Shown here one piece after another: positions 13,313-26,247 of a stretch of DNA of 64,000 bases. The stretch is from Gymnothorax reevesii (Eukaryota > Chordata > Actinopteri > Anguilliformes > Muraenidae). The translations under genes were made by a program, and so were the position numbers. Positions within the stretch are counted from its first letter, which is position 1; each line of letters begins with the position of its first letter. The notes below the pieces were generated by a model. It had not been told where the DNA came from. It did no database searches and was given only the letters and a program-made list of their open reading frames with translations. The stretch spans positions 74,381,501 through 74,445,500 of the forward strand of contig CM056574.1 in assembly GCA_029721435.1 (NCBI GenBank), written 5' to 3'.

Positions 13313-13477
13313 ATGTGCCTGCAGCATTGCAGACACATATTAAAATCCTGCATACTTCTTTATTATGTGCCTGCAGCAATGCAGACACATATTAAAATCC
13401 TGCATACTTCTTTATTATTATTATTATTATTATGTGCCTGCAGCAATGCAGACACATATTAAAATCCTGCATACTTC

Positions 13478-13513
<36 letters not shown>
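13313..13513 (+). repeat. Three tandem Helitron-like 5'-end modules (ATGTGCCTGC type)
   Basis: Copies begin at 13313, 13365 and 13432 and are separated by TTATTA tracts of different length. The last is followed by (TTA)n and the body monomer. The first copy starts two bases after the previous CTAG. Confidence 0.65.
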
Positions 13514-13514
<1 letters not shown>

Positions 13515-14009
13515 CAAGTTCTTCCGAAATCGCTCGGTTCGCTTCTTCTCCCACAATTTTCAACCGATCCCGACACATTACACGTCAAAACGTGCGGCTC
13601 GCTTGTGAGGAGTGTGCTATGACTTTACTCAACGATCCGACTGACAGATTTCCGACAATTCCCAAAAAACATGGACCCCGGAAACCTCGTTATAATGGAA
13701 GTCAATGAGAAAATCGGTCTTCCAAAATCGCGCGGTTCGCTACTTCTCCCACAATTTTCACCCGATCCCCACAAATTACACGTCAAAATGTGCGGTTCGC
13801 TTGTGAGGAGTGTGCTGTGACTTTGCTCAGCGATCCGACTTACAGATTTCCCACAATTCCCAAAAAACATGGACCTCTGAAACCTTGTTATAATGGAAGT
13901 CAATGAGAAAATCGCTCTCATCTTCACCCTCTCGCCTTGAACTCATACACTCACGTAGAAACTCTTTTCCAGCTCTCAAACAAAGAGAAGCATGCCCAAA
14001 CAACATTAG
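13514..14009 (+). repeat. Unit 3 body: two 190-bp monomers plus junction
   Basis: Near-identical to 10644-11130. Monomer 2 starts at 13719. The junction again ends in CCCAAACAACATTAGGAACA. The frames at 13625-13927 and 13827-14027 on the minus strand appear only because the two monomers happen to stay open; they show no known domain. Confidence 0.85.
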
Positions 14010-15995
14010 GAACACCATAGCAACCACTCAGAACACCATAGCAACTCCCTAGCAACGCCCTAGCAACCACCCCAAACACTACAGCAACTGCCTTGCAACG
14101 CCCTAGCAACCACCCAGAACACCATAGCAACTGCCTAGCAATGCCCTAGCAACCACCCAGAACACCATAGCAACTGCCTAGCAACCACCCAGAACACCAT
14201 AGCAACTGACAAGCAACGCCCTAGCAACCACCCAGAACACCAAAGCAACCGCCTAGCACTGCCCTAGCAACAACCCAGAACACCACAGCAACCGCCTAGC
14301 AACCACCCAGAACACAATAGCAACTGCCTAGCAACGCCCTAGCAACCACCCAGAACACCATAGCAACTACCTCGCAACGCCCAGCAACCACCCAGAACAC
14401 CATAGTAACTGTTTAGCAACGCCATAGCAACCACCCAGAACACCATAGCAACCGCCTATCAACCGCCCAGAAAACCACAGCAACTGCCTAGCAACGCCCT
14501 AGCAACCACCCAGAACACCATAGCAACTGCCTAGCAACGCCCTAGCAACCACTAAGAACACCATAGCAACCGCCTAGCAACCGCCCAGAACACCATAGCA
14601 ACTGCCTAGGAACGCCCTGGCAACCACCCAGAACACAATAGCAACTGCCTAGTAACGCCCTAGCAACCACTTAGAACACCATAGCAACCGCCTAGCAACC
14701 ACCCAGAACACCATAGCAACCGCCTAGCAACGCCCTAGCAACCACCCAGAACACCATAGCAACCACCTGGCAAACACCCAGAACACCATAGCAACCGCCT
14801 AGCAACGCCCTAGCAACCACCCAGAACACCATAGCAACCGCCTAGCAACGCCCTAGCAACCACCCAGAACACCATAGCAACGACCTAGCAACGACCCAGA
14901 ACACCATAGCAACCGCCTAGCAACCACCCAGAACACCATAGCAACCGCCTAGCAACGCCCTAGCAACCACCCAGAACACCATAGCAACCACCTAGCAACC
15001 ACCCAGAACACCATAGCAACGCCCTAGCAACCACCCAGAACACCATAGCAACTGCCTAGCAACGCCCTAACAACCACCTAGAACACCATAGCAACTGCCT
15101 AGCAACGCCCTGGCAACCACCCAGAACACCAAAGCAACCGCTTAGCAACCACCCAGAACACCATAGCAACTGCCTAGCAACGCCCTAGCAACCACTTAGA
15201 ACACCATAGCAACCGCCTAGCAACCACCCAGAACACCAAAGCAACCGCCTAGCAACGCCCTAGCACCCACCCAGAACACCATAGCAACTGCCTAGCAACC
15301 ACCCAGAACACCATAGCAACCGCCTAGCAACGTCCTAGCAACCACCCAGAACACCATAGCAACTGCCTAGCAACGCCCTAGCAACCACCCAGAACACCAT
15401 AGCAACGCCCTAGCAACCACCCAAAACACCATAGCAACCGCCTAGCAACGTCCTAGCAACGACCCAGAACACCATAGCAACTGCCTAGCAACGCCCTAGC
15501 GACCACCCAGAACACAATAGCAACGCCCTAGCAACCACCCAGAACACCATAGCAACCGCCTAGCAACGCCCTAGCAATGACCCAGAACACCATAGCAACC
15601 GCCTAGCAACCACCCAGAACACCATAGCAACCGCCTAGCAACGCCCTTGCAACCACCCAGAACACCATAGCAACCGCCGAGCAACGCCCTAGCAACCACC
15701 CAGAACACCATAGCAACTGCTTAGCAACGCCCTAGCAACCACCCAAAACACCATAGCAACCGCCTAGCAACCACCCAGAACACCATAGCAACTGCCTAGC
15801 AACGCCCTAGCAACCACCCAAAACACCAGAGCAACTGCCTAGCAACACCCTAGCAACCACCCAGAACACCATAGCAAATGCCTAGCAACCACCCAGAACA
15901 CCATAGCAACTGCCTAGCAACGCCCTAGCAACCACCCAAAACACCATAGCAACCACCTAGCAATGCCTTAGCAACCACCCGGAACATGATATCAA
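14010..15995 (+). repeat. Minisatellite block 4
   Basis: Homogeneous 43/32-bp copies in the same orientation. The last copies degrade into GGAACATGATATCAACTGCG before the beta tail. Confidence 0.95.
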
Positions 15996-16081
15996 CTGCG
16001 TGCCAGAACGCTGACAAGCACCTCCAACACTGTACTCGTAGAGCAGCAGGCACATTCAAAATTTCAGCTGGAATTTTCTAG
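15996..16081 (+). other. Helitron-like 3' tail, type beta
   Basis: About 85 bp containing CCTCCAACACTGTACTCGTA, then GAGCAGCAGGCACAT (16041-16055), the hairpin AAATTTCAGCTGGAATTT and CTAG at 16078-16081 followed by TT. GCAGGCACAT is the inverted complement of the 5' module start at 13313, so unit 3 has matched ends. Confidence 0.7.
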
Positions 16082-16095
16082 TTATTATTATTATT

Positions 16096-16590
16096 CCAAG
16101 TTCTTCCGAAATCGCTCGGTTCGCTTCGTCTCCCACAATTTTCAACCGATCCCTACACATTACACGTCAAAACGTGCGGCTCGCTTGTGAGGAGCGTGCT
16201 ATGACTTTACTCAGCGATCCGACTGACAGATTTCCCACAATTCCCAAAAAACATGGACCCCTGAAATCTCGTTATAATAGAAGTCAATGAGAAAATCGGT
16301 CTTCCAAAATCGCGCGGTTCGCTACTTCTCCCACAATTTTCACCCGATCCCCACAAATTACACGTCAAAACGTGCGGATCGCTTGTGAGGAATGTGCTAT
16401 GACTTTATTCAGCGATCCGACTTACAGATTTCCCACAATTCCCAAAAAACATGGACCTCTGAAACCTTGATATAATGGAAGTCAATGAGAAAATCGCTCT
16501 CATCTTCACCCTCTCGCCTTGAACTCATACACTCACGAAGAACCTCTTCTCCAGCTCTCAAACAAAGAGAAGCATGCCCAAACAACATTA
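16096..16590 (+). repeat. Unit 4 body: two 190-bp monomers plus junction
   Basis: Follows a TTATTATTATTATT tract directly, with no 5' module. Same monomer structure and junction as units 2 and 3. Confidence 0.85.
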
Positions 16591-19500
16591 GGAACACCAT
16601 AGCAACCACCCAGAACACCATAGCAACTGCCTAGCAACGCCCTAGCAACTACACAGAACACCATAGCAACTGCCTAGCAACCACCCAGAACACCATAGCA
16701 ACTGCCTAGCAACCACCCAGAACACCATAGCAACTGCCTAGCAACGCCCTAGCAACCACCCAGAACACCAAAGCAACCGCCTAGCAACGCCCTAGCAACC
16801 ACCCAGAAAACCAAAGCAACCGCCTCGCAATGCCCTACCAACAACCCAGAACACCATAGCAACCGCCTAGCAACCACCCAGAACACAATAGCAACTGCCT
16901 AGCAACGCCCTAGCAACCACTTAGAACACCATAGCAACTGCCTAGCAACCACCAAGAACACCATAGCAACCGCCTAGCAACGCCCTAGCAGCCACCAAGA
17001 ACACCATAGGAACACCATAGCAACCACCCAGAACACCATAGCAACTGCCTAGCAACGCCCTAGCAACTACACAGAACACCATAGCAACTGCCTAGCAACC
17101 ACCCAGAACACCATAGCAACTGCCTAGCAACCACCCAGAACACCATAGCAACTGCCTAGCAACGCCCTAGCAACCACCCAGAACACCAAAGCAACCGCCT
17201 AGCAACGCCCTAGCAACCACCCAGAAAACCAAAGCAACCGCCTCGCAATGCCCTACCAACAACCCAGAACACCATAGCAACCGCCTAGCAACCACCCAGA
17301 ACACAATAGCAACTGCCTAGCAACGCCCTAGCAATCACTTAGAACACCATAGCAACTGCCTAGCAACCACCAAGAACACCATAGCAACCGCCTAGCAACG
17401 CCCTAGCAGCCACCCAGAACACCATAGGAACGCCAGAGCAACCACCAAGAACACCAAAGCAACCGCCTAGAAACCACCCAAAACAACATAGCAACTGCCT
17501 AGCAATGCCCTAGCAACAACCCAGAACACCATAGCAACCGCCTAGAAACCACCCAAGCACCATAGTAACTGCCTAGCAACGCCTTAGCAACCACCCTCAA
17601 CACAATAGCAACCGCTTAGCAACGCCCTAGCAACCACCCAGAACACCAAAGCACCCGCCTAGCAATGCCCTAGCAACAACCCAGAACACCATAGCAACTG
17701 ACTAGCAACCACCCAGAACACCATAGCAACTGCCTAGCAACGCCCTAGAAACCACCCAGAACACCAAAGCAACCGCCTAGCAACGCCCTAGCAACCACCC
17801 AGAACACCAAAGCAACCGCCTAGCAATGCCCTAGCAACAACCCAGAACACCATAGCAACCGCCTAGCAACCACCCAGAACACAATAGCAACTGCCTAGCA
17901 ACGCCCTAGCAACCACTTAGAACACCATAGCAACTGCCTAGCAACCACCAAGAACACCATAACAACCCCCTAGCAATGGCCTAGCAGCCACCCAGAACAC
18001 CATAGGAACCCCCCAGCAACCACCAAGAACAACAAAGCAACCGCCTAGAAACCACCCAAAACAACATAGCAACTGCCTAGCAATGCCCTAGCAACAACCC
18101 AGAACACCATAGCAACCGCCTAGCAACCACCCAAGCACCATAGTAACTGCCTAGCAACGCCTTAGCAACCACCCTCAACACAATAGCAACCGCTTAGCAA
18201 CGCCCTAGCAACCACCCAGAACACCATAGCACCCGCCTAGCAACCACCCAGAACACCATAGCAACCGCCTAGCAACCACCCAGAACACCAAAGCAACTGC
18301 CGAGCAAAGCCCTAGCAACCACCCAGAACACCATAGCAACTGCCTAGCAACCACCCAGAACACCATAGCAACCGCCTAGCAACGCCCTAGCAATCACCCA
18401 GAACACCATAGCAACCACCTAGCAACGCCCTAGCAACCACCCAGAACACCACAGCAACCCCCTAGCAACCACCCAGAACACCATAACAACCGCCTAGCAA
18501 TGCCCTAGCAACGACCCAGAACACCACAGCAACCACCTAGCAATGCCCGAGCAACCACCCAGAACACCATAGCAACCGCTTAGCAACGCCCTAGCAACCA
18601 CCCAGAACTCCATAGCAACTGCCTAGCAACGCCCTAGCAACCACCCAGAACTCCATAGCAACCGCCTAGCAACCACCCACAACACCATAGCAACTGCCTA
18701 GCAACCACCCAGAACACCATAGCAACCGCCAAGCAATGCCCTAGCAACCACCCAGAACACCATAGCAACCACCTAGCAACGCCCTAGAAAGCACCCAGAA
18801 CACCACAGCAACGCCATAGCAACCACCCAGAATATAGCAACCGCCTAGCAACGCCCTAGCAACGACCCAGAACACCATGGCAACCGCCTAGCAATGCCCT
18901 AGCAACCACCCAGAACACCATAGCAACCGCCTAGCAACGCCCTAGCAACCACCCAGAACACCATAGCAACCGCCTAGCAAGCACTAGCAACCACTTAGAA
19001 CACCATAGCAACCGCCTAGCAACCACCCAGAACACCATAGCAACTGCCTAGCAACCACCTATAACACCATAGCAACTGCCTAGCAACGCCCTAGCAACCA
19101 CCTAGAACACCATAGCAACTGCCTAGCAACGCCCTGGAAACCACCCAGAACACCATAGCAACTGCCTAGCAACGCCCTAGCAACCACCCAGAACACCATA
19201 GCAACCGCCTAGCAACCACCCAGAACACCAAAGCAACTCCCAAGCAACGCCTTAGCAACCACCTAGAACACCATAGCAACCGCCTAGCAACCACCCAGAA
19301 CACCATAGCAACCGCCTAGCAACGCCCTAGCAACCACCCAGAACACCATAGCAACCGCCTAGCAACCACCCAGCACACCATAGCAACCGCCTAGCAACGC
19401 CCTGGCAACCACCCAGAACACCCTAGCAACTGCCTAGCAACGCCCTAGCAACCACCGAGAACACCAGAGCAACGCCCTAGCAATCACCCAGAACACCATA

Positions 19501-22500
19501 GCAACCGCCTAGCAATACCCTAGCAACCACTTAGAACACCATAGCAACCACATAGCAACCACCCAGAACACCATAGCAACTGCCTAGCAACGACATAACA
19601 ACCACCTAGAACACCATAGCAACTGTCTAGCAACGCCCTGGCAACCACCCAGAACACCATAGCAACCACCTAGCAACGCCCTAGCAACCATCCAGAACAC
19701 AATAGCAACCGCCTAGCAAGCACCCAGGACACCATAGCTACTGCCTAACAACGCCCTAGCAACCACCCAGAACACCAAAGCAACCGCCTAGCAACCACAC
19801 AGGACACCATAGCCACCGCCGAGCAACGCCCAAGCAACCACCCAGAACACCATAGCAACCACCTAGCAATGCCCAGCAACCACCCAGAACACCATAGAAG
19901 CCGCCTAGCAACCACCAAGAACACCATAGCAACTGCCTAGCAACGCCCTGGCAACCACCCAGAACACCATAGCAACTCCCTAGCAAACACCCAAAACACC
20001 AGAGCAACTGCCTAACAACTACACAGAACACCAGAGCAACTGCCGAGCAACGCCCTAGCAACCACCCCATACACCATAGCAACCGCCTAGCAACCACTCA
20101 GAACACCATAGCAACCGCCTAGCAACGCCCAACCAACCACCAAGAACACCATAACAACCGCCAAGCACCCACCCAGAACACCATTACAACTGCCTAGAAA
20201 CGCCCTAGCAACCACCCAGAACACCATAGCAATTGCCAAGCAACAACCCAGAACATCATAGCAACTGCCAAGCAACGCCCTAGCAACCACCCAGAGCACC
20301 ATAGCAACCACCTAGCCACATCCCAGAACACCATAGCAACGACTTAGCAACCACCCAGAACACCAAAGCAACTGCCTAGAAACCGCCCAGAACATCATAG
20401 CAACCGCCTAGCATCCACCCAGAACACCATAGCAACCACCTAGCAACGCCCTAGCAACCACCCAGAACACCATAGCAACCGCCTAGCAACCACCCAGAAC
20501 ACCATAGCAACTGCCTAGCAACATCCTAACAACCACCCACAACACCATAGCAACCGCCTAGCAATGCCCTAGCAACCACCCAGAACACCATGGCAACCGC
20601 CTAGCAACCACCCAGAACAGCAAAGCACCCGCCTACCAACACCCTAGCAACCACCTTTTACCCATAGCTACTGCTTAGCAACTGCCAAGCAACCACCCAG
20701 AACACCATAGCAACTGCCTAGCAACGCCCTAGCAACCACCCAGAACACCATAGCAACCGCCTAGCAACGCTCTAGAAACCATCTAGAACACCATAGCAAC
20801 CGCTTAGCAACCACCCAGAACACCATAGCAACTGCCTAGCAACGCCCTAGCAACCACCCAGAACACCATAGCAACCGCCTAGCAACCACCCAGAACACCA
20901 TAGCAACTGCCAAGCAACACCCTAGCAACCACTCAGAACACCATAGCAACTGCCTAGCAACGCCCCAGCAACCACCCAGAACACCATAGCAACCGCTTAG
21001 CAACCACAAAGAACACCATAGCAACTGCCTAGCAATGCCCTAGCAACCATCTAGAACACCATAGCAACCACCCAGAACACCATAGCAACTGCCTAGCAAT
21101 GCCCTAGCAACCACCCAGAACACCATAGCAACGCCCTAGCAACCAACCAGAACACCATAGAAACCGCTTAGCAATGCCCTAGCAACCACCCAGAGCACCA
21201 TAGCAACCGCCTAGCAACCACCCAGAACACCATCGCAACTGCCTAGCAACCACCCAGAACACTACAGCAACTGCCTAGCAATGCCCTAGCAACCACCCAG
21301 AACACAATAGCAACTGCTTAGCAACGCCCAAGCAACCACCCAGAACACCATAGCAACTGCCTAGCAACGCCCTAGCAACCAACCGGAACACCATAGCAAC
21401 CGCCTAGCAACCACCCAGAACACAATAGCAACTGCCTAGCAACGCCCTAGCAACCACTTAGAACACCATAGCAACTGCCTAGCAACCACCAAGAACACCA
21501 TAGCAACCGCCTAGCAACGCCCTAGCAGCCACCCAGAACACCATAGGAACGCCAGAGCAACCACCAAGAACACCAAAGCAACCGCCTAGAAACCACCCAA
21601 AACAACATAGCAACTGCCTAGCAATGCCCTAGCAACAACCCAGAACACCATAGCAACCGCCTAGAAACCACCCAAGCACCATAGTAACTGCCTAGCAACG
21701 CCTTAGCAACCACCCTCAACACAATAGCAACCGCTTAGCAACGCCCTAGCAACCACCCAGAACACCAAAGCAACCGCCTAGCAATGCCCTAGCAACAACC
21801 CAGAACACCATAGCAACTGACTAGCAACCACCCAGAACACCATAGCAACTGCCTAGCAACGCCCTAGAAACCACCCAGAACACCAAAGCAACCGCCTAGC
21901 AACGCCCTAGCAACCACCCAGAACACCAAAGCAACCGCCTCGCAATGCCCTAGCAACAACCCAGAACACCATAGCAACCGCCTAGCAACCACCCAGAACA
22001 CAATAGCAACTGCCTAGCAACGCCCTAGCAACCACTTAGAACACCATAGCAACTGCCTAGCAACCACCAAGAACACCATAGCAACCGCCTAGCAATGCCC
22101 TAGCAGCCACCCAGAACACCATAGGAACGCCCGAGCAACCACCAAGAACACCAAAGCAACCGCCTAGAAACCACCCAAAACAACATAGCAACTGCCTAGC
22201 AATGCCCTAGCAACAACCCAGAACACCATAGCAACCGCCTAGCAACCACCCAAGCACCAAAGTAACTGCCTAGCAACGCCTTAGCAACCACCCTCAACAC
22301 AATAGCAACCGCTTAGCAACGCCCTAGCAACCACCCAGAACACCATAGCAACCGCCTAGCAACCACCCAGAACACCATAGCAACCGCCTAGCAACCACCC
22401 AGAACACCAAAGCAACTGCCGAGCAAAGCCCTAACAACCACCCAGAACACCATAGCAACTGCCTAGCAACCACCCAGAACACCATAGCAACCGCCTAGCA

Positions 22501-25500
22501 ACGCCCTAGCAATCACCCAGAACACCATACCAACCACCTAGCCACGCCCTAGCCACCCCCCAGAACACCACAGCAACGCCCTAGCAACCACCCAGAACAC
22601 CATAGCAACTGCCTAGCAATGCCCTAGCAACCACCCAGAACACCATAGCAACCACCTAGCAATGCCCGAGCAACCACCCAGAACACCATAGCAACCGCTT
22701 AGCAACGCCCTAGCAACCACCCAGAATTCCATAGCAACTGCCTAGCAACGCCCTAGCAACCACCCAGAACTCCATAGCAACCGCCTAGCAACCACCCAGA
22801 ACACCATAGCAACTGCCTAGCAACCACCCAGAACACCATAGCAACCGCCAAGCAATGCCCTAGCAACCACCCAGAACACCATAGCAACCACCTAGCAACG
22901 CCCTAGAAAGCACCCAGAACAACACAGCAACGCCATAGCAAACACCCAGAATATAGCAACCGCCTAGCAACGCCCTAGCAACGACCCAGAACACCATGGC
23001 AACCGCCTAGCAATGCCCTAGCAACCACGCAGAACACCATAGCAACCGACTAGCAACGCCCTAGCAACCACCCAGAACACCATAGCAACCGCCTAGCAAG
23101 CACTAGCAACCACTTAGAACACCATAGCAACCGCCTAGCAACCACCCAGAACACCATAGCAACTGCCTAGCAACCACCTATAACACCATAGCAACTGCCT
23201 AGCAACGCCCTAGCAACCACCTAGAACACCATAGCAACTGCCTAGCAACGCCCTGGAAACCACCCAGAACACCATAGCAACTGCCTAGCAACGCCCTAGC
23301 AACCACCCAGAACACCAAAGCAACCGCCTAGCAACCACCCAGAACACCAAAGCAACTCCCAACCAACCCCTTAGCAACCACCTAGAACACCATAACAACC
23401 CCCCACCAACCACCCAGAACATCATAGCAACCGCCTGGCAACCCCCTAGCAACCACGCAGAACACCATAGCAACCGCCTAGCAACCACCCAGCACACCAT
23501 AGCAACCGCCTAGCAACGCCCTGGCAACCACCCAGAACACCATAGCAACTGCCTAGCAACGCCCTAGCAACCACCCAGAACACCAGAGCAACGCCCTAGC
23601 AATCACCCAGAACACCATAGCAACCGCCTAGCAATGCCCTAGCAACCACTTAGAACACCATAGCAACCACCTAGCAACCACCCAGAACACCATAGCAACT
23701 GCCTAGCAACGCCATAACAACCACCTAGAACACCATAGCAACTGTCTAGCAACGCCCTGGCAACCACCCAGAACACCATAGCAACCACCTAGCAACGCCC
23801 TAGCAACCATCCAGAACACAATAGCAACCGCCAAGCAAGCACCCAGGACACCATAGCTACTGCCTAACAACGCCCTAGCAACCACCCAGAACACCAAAGC
23901 AACCGCCTAGCAACCACACAGAACACCATAGCCACCGCCGAGCAACGCCCAAGCAACCACCCACAACACCATAGCACCCACCTAGCACTGCCCAGCAACC
24001 ACCCGGAACACCATAGAACCCGCCTAGCAACCACCAAGAACACCATAGCAACTGCCTAGCAACGCCCTGGCAACCACCCAGGACACCATAGCAACTGCCT
24101 AGCAAACACCCAAAACACCAGAGCAACTGCCTAACAACTACCCAGAACACCAGAGCAACTGCCGAGCAACGCCCTAGCAACCACCCCATACACCATAGCA
24201 ACCGCCTAGCAACCACTCAGAACACCATAGCAACCGCCTAGCAACGCCCAACCAACCACCAAGAACACCATAACAACCGCCAAGCACCCACCCAGAACAC
24301 CATTACAACTGCCTAGAAACGCCCTAGCAACCACCCAGAACACCATAGCAATTCCCAAGCACCAACCCAGAACATCCTAGCAACTGCCAAGCAACGCCCT
24401 AGCAACCACCCAGAGCACCATAGCAACCACCTAGCCACATCCCAGAACACCATAGCAACGACTTAGCAACCACCCAGAACACCAAAGCAACTGCCTAGAA
24501 ACCGCCCAGAACATCATAGCAACCGCCTAGCATCCAACCAGAACACCATAGCAACCCCCTAGCAACGCCCTAGCAACCACCCAGACCACCATAGCAACCG
24601 CCTACCAACCACCCAGAACACCATAGCAACTGCCTAGCAACATCCTAACAACCACCCAGAACACCATAGCAACCGCCTAGCAATGCCCTAGCAACCACCC
24701 AGAACACCATAGCAACTGCCTAGCAACCACCCAGAACAGCAAAGCAACCGCCTAGCAACACCCTAGCAACCACCTTTTACCCATAGCTACTGCTTAGCAA
24801 CTGCCTAGCAACCACCCAGAACACCATAGCAACTGCCTAGCAACGCCCTAGCAACCACCCAGAACACCATAGCAACCCCCTAGCAACGCTCTAGAAACCA
24901 TCTAGAACACCATAGCCACCGCTTAGCAACCACCCAGAACACCATAGCAACTGCCTAGCAACGCCCTAGCAACCACCCAGAACACCATAGCAACCGCCTA
25001 GCAACCACCCAGAACACCATAGCAACTGCCAAGAAACACCCTAGCAACCACTCAGAACACCATAGCAACTGCCTAGCAACGCCCCAGCAACCACCCAGAA
25101 CACCATAGCAACCGCTTAGCAACCACAAAGAACACCATAGCAACTGCCTAGCAATGCCCTAGCAACCATCTAGAACACCATAGCAACCACCCAGAACACC
25201 ATAGCAACTGCCTAGCAATGCCCTAGCAACCACCCAGAACACCATAGCAACGCCCTAGCAACCAACCAGAACACCATAGAAACCGCTTAGCAATGCCCTA
25301 GCAACCACCCAGAGCACCATAGCAACCGCCTAGCAACCACCCAGAACACCATCGCAACTGCCTAGCAACCACCCAGAACACTACAGCAACTGCCTAGCAA
25401 TGCCCTAGCAACCACCCAGAACACCATAGCAACTGCTTAGCAACGCCCAAGCAACCACCCAGAACACCAAAGCAACAGCCTAGCAACGCCCTAGCAACCA

Positions 25501-25655
25501 ACCGAAACACCATAGCAATCGCCTAGCAACACCATAGCAACCACTCAGAACATCATAGCAACTGCCTAGCAACACCCTAGCAACCAACTAGAACACCATA
25601 GCAACCGCCTAGCAACCACCCAGAACACCATAGCAACCACCCAGAACATGGTATC
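16591..25655 (+). repeat. Minisatellite block 5, about 9 kb with higher-order repeats
   Basis: The longest block. Besides the 43/32-bp unit it has three longer periods that can be read directly: about 418 bp (16591-17008 versus 17009-17426), about 580 bp (marker CATAGGAACGCC near 17424 and again near 18000; likewise 21543 and 22121) and 4,119 bp (see separate entry). It contains a single odd interruption, CCTTTTACCCATAGCTACTG, present once in each 4.1-kb copy (about 20654 and 24773). Confidence 0.95.
17280..25517 (+). repeat. 4,119-bp tandem duplication inside minisatellite block 5
   Basis: Copy 1 is about 17280-21398 and copy 2 about 21399-25517. Several independent markers keep exactly the same offset of 4,119 bp: the CATAGGAACGCCAGAG variant (17424/21543), a MVARRLLWC-type open stretch (19756/23875) and another (20836/24955). 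Differences between the copies are scattered single substitutions. Confidence 0.85.
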
Positions 25656-25743
25656 TACTGCATACCAAAACGCTGGCAACCATCTCCAACACTGTACTCG
25701 TAGAGCAGCAGGCACATTCAAAATTTCTGCTGGAATTTTCTAG
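25656..25743 (+). other. Helitron-like 3' tail, type beta
   Basis: Copy of 15996-16081 with the hairpin AAATTTCTGCTGGAATTT and CTAG at 25740-25743 followed by TT and ATTATT. Confidence 0.7.
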
Positions 25744-25751
25744 TTATTATT

Positions 25752-26247
25752 CCAAGTTCTTCCGAAATCGCTAGGTTCGCTTCTTCTCCCACAATTTTCA
25801 ACCGATCTCGACACATTACACGTCAAAACGTGCGGCTTCCTTGTGAGCAGTGTGCTATGACTTTACTCAGCGATCCGACTGACAGATTTCCCACAATTCC
25901 CAAAAAACATGGACCCCTGAAACCTCGTTATAATGGAAGTCAATGAGAAAATCGGTCTTCCAAAATCGCGCGGTTCGCTACTTCTCCCGCAATTTTCACC
26001 CGATCCCCACAAATTACACGTCAAAACGTGCAGCTCGCTTGTGAGGAATGTGCTATGACTTAATTCAGCGATCCGACTTACAGATTTCCCACAATTCCTA
26101 AAAAACATGGACCTCTGAAACCTTGTTATAATGGAAGTCAATGAGAAAATCGCTCTCATCTTCACCCTCTCGCCTTGAACTCATACACTCACAAAGAAAC
26201 TCTTTTCCAGCTCTCAAACAAAGAGAAGCATGCCCAAACAACATTAG
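25752..26247 (+). repeat. Unit 5 body: two 190-bp monomers plus junction
   Basis: Same two-monomer body and junction as at 10644, 13514 and 16096, again without a 5' module. The 25863-26165 minus frame is the chance open frame also seen at 13625-13927. Confidence 0.85.

Noticed and set aside
10957..16621. Repeated 66-70-codon frame (MLFGHASLCLRAGKEF) at 10957, 13827 and 16409
   Set aside because: It lies in the conserved body-to-satellite junction of the units. Its conservation follows from copying of the DNA; no domain is recognisable and it is interrupted differently in unit 5.
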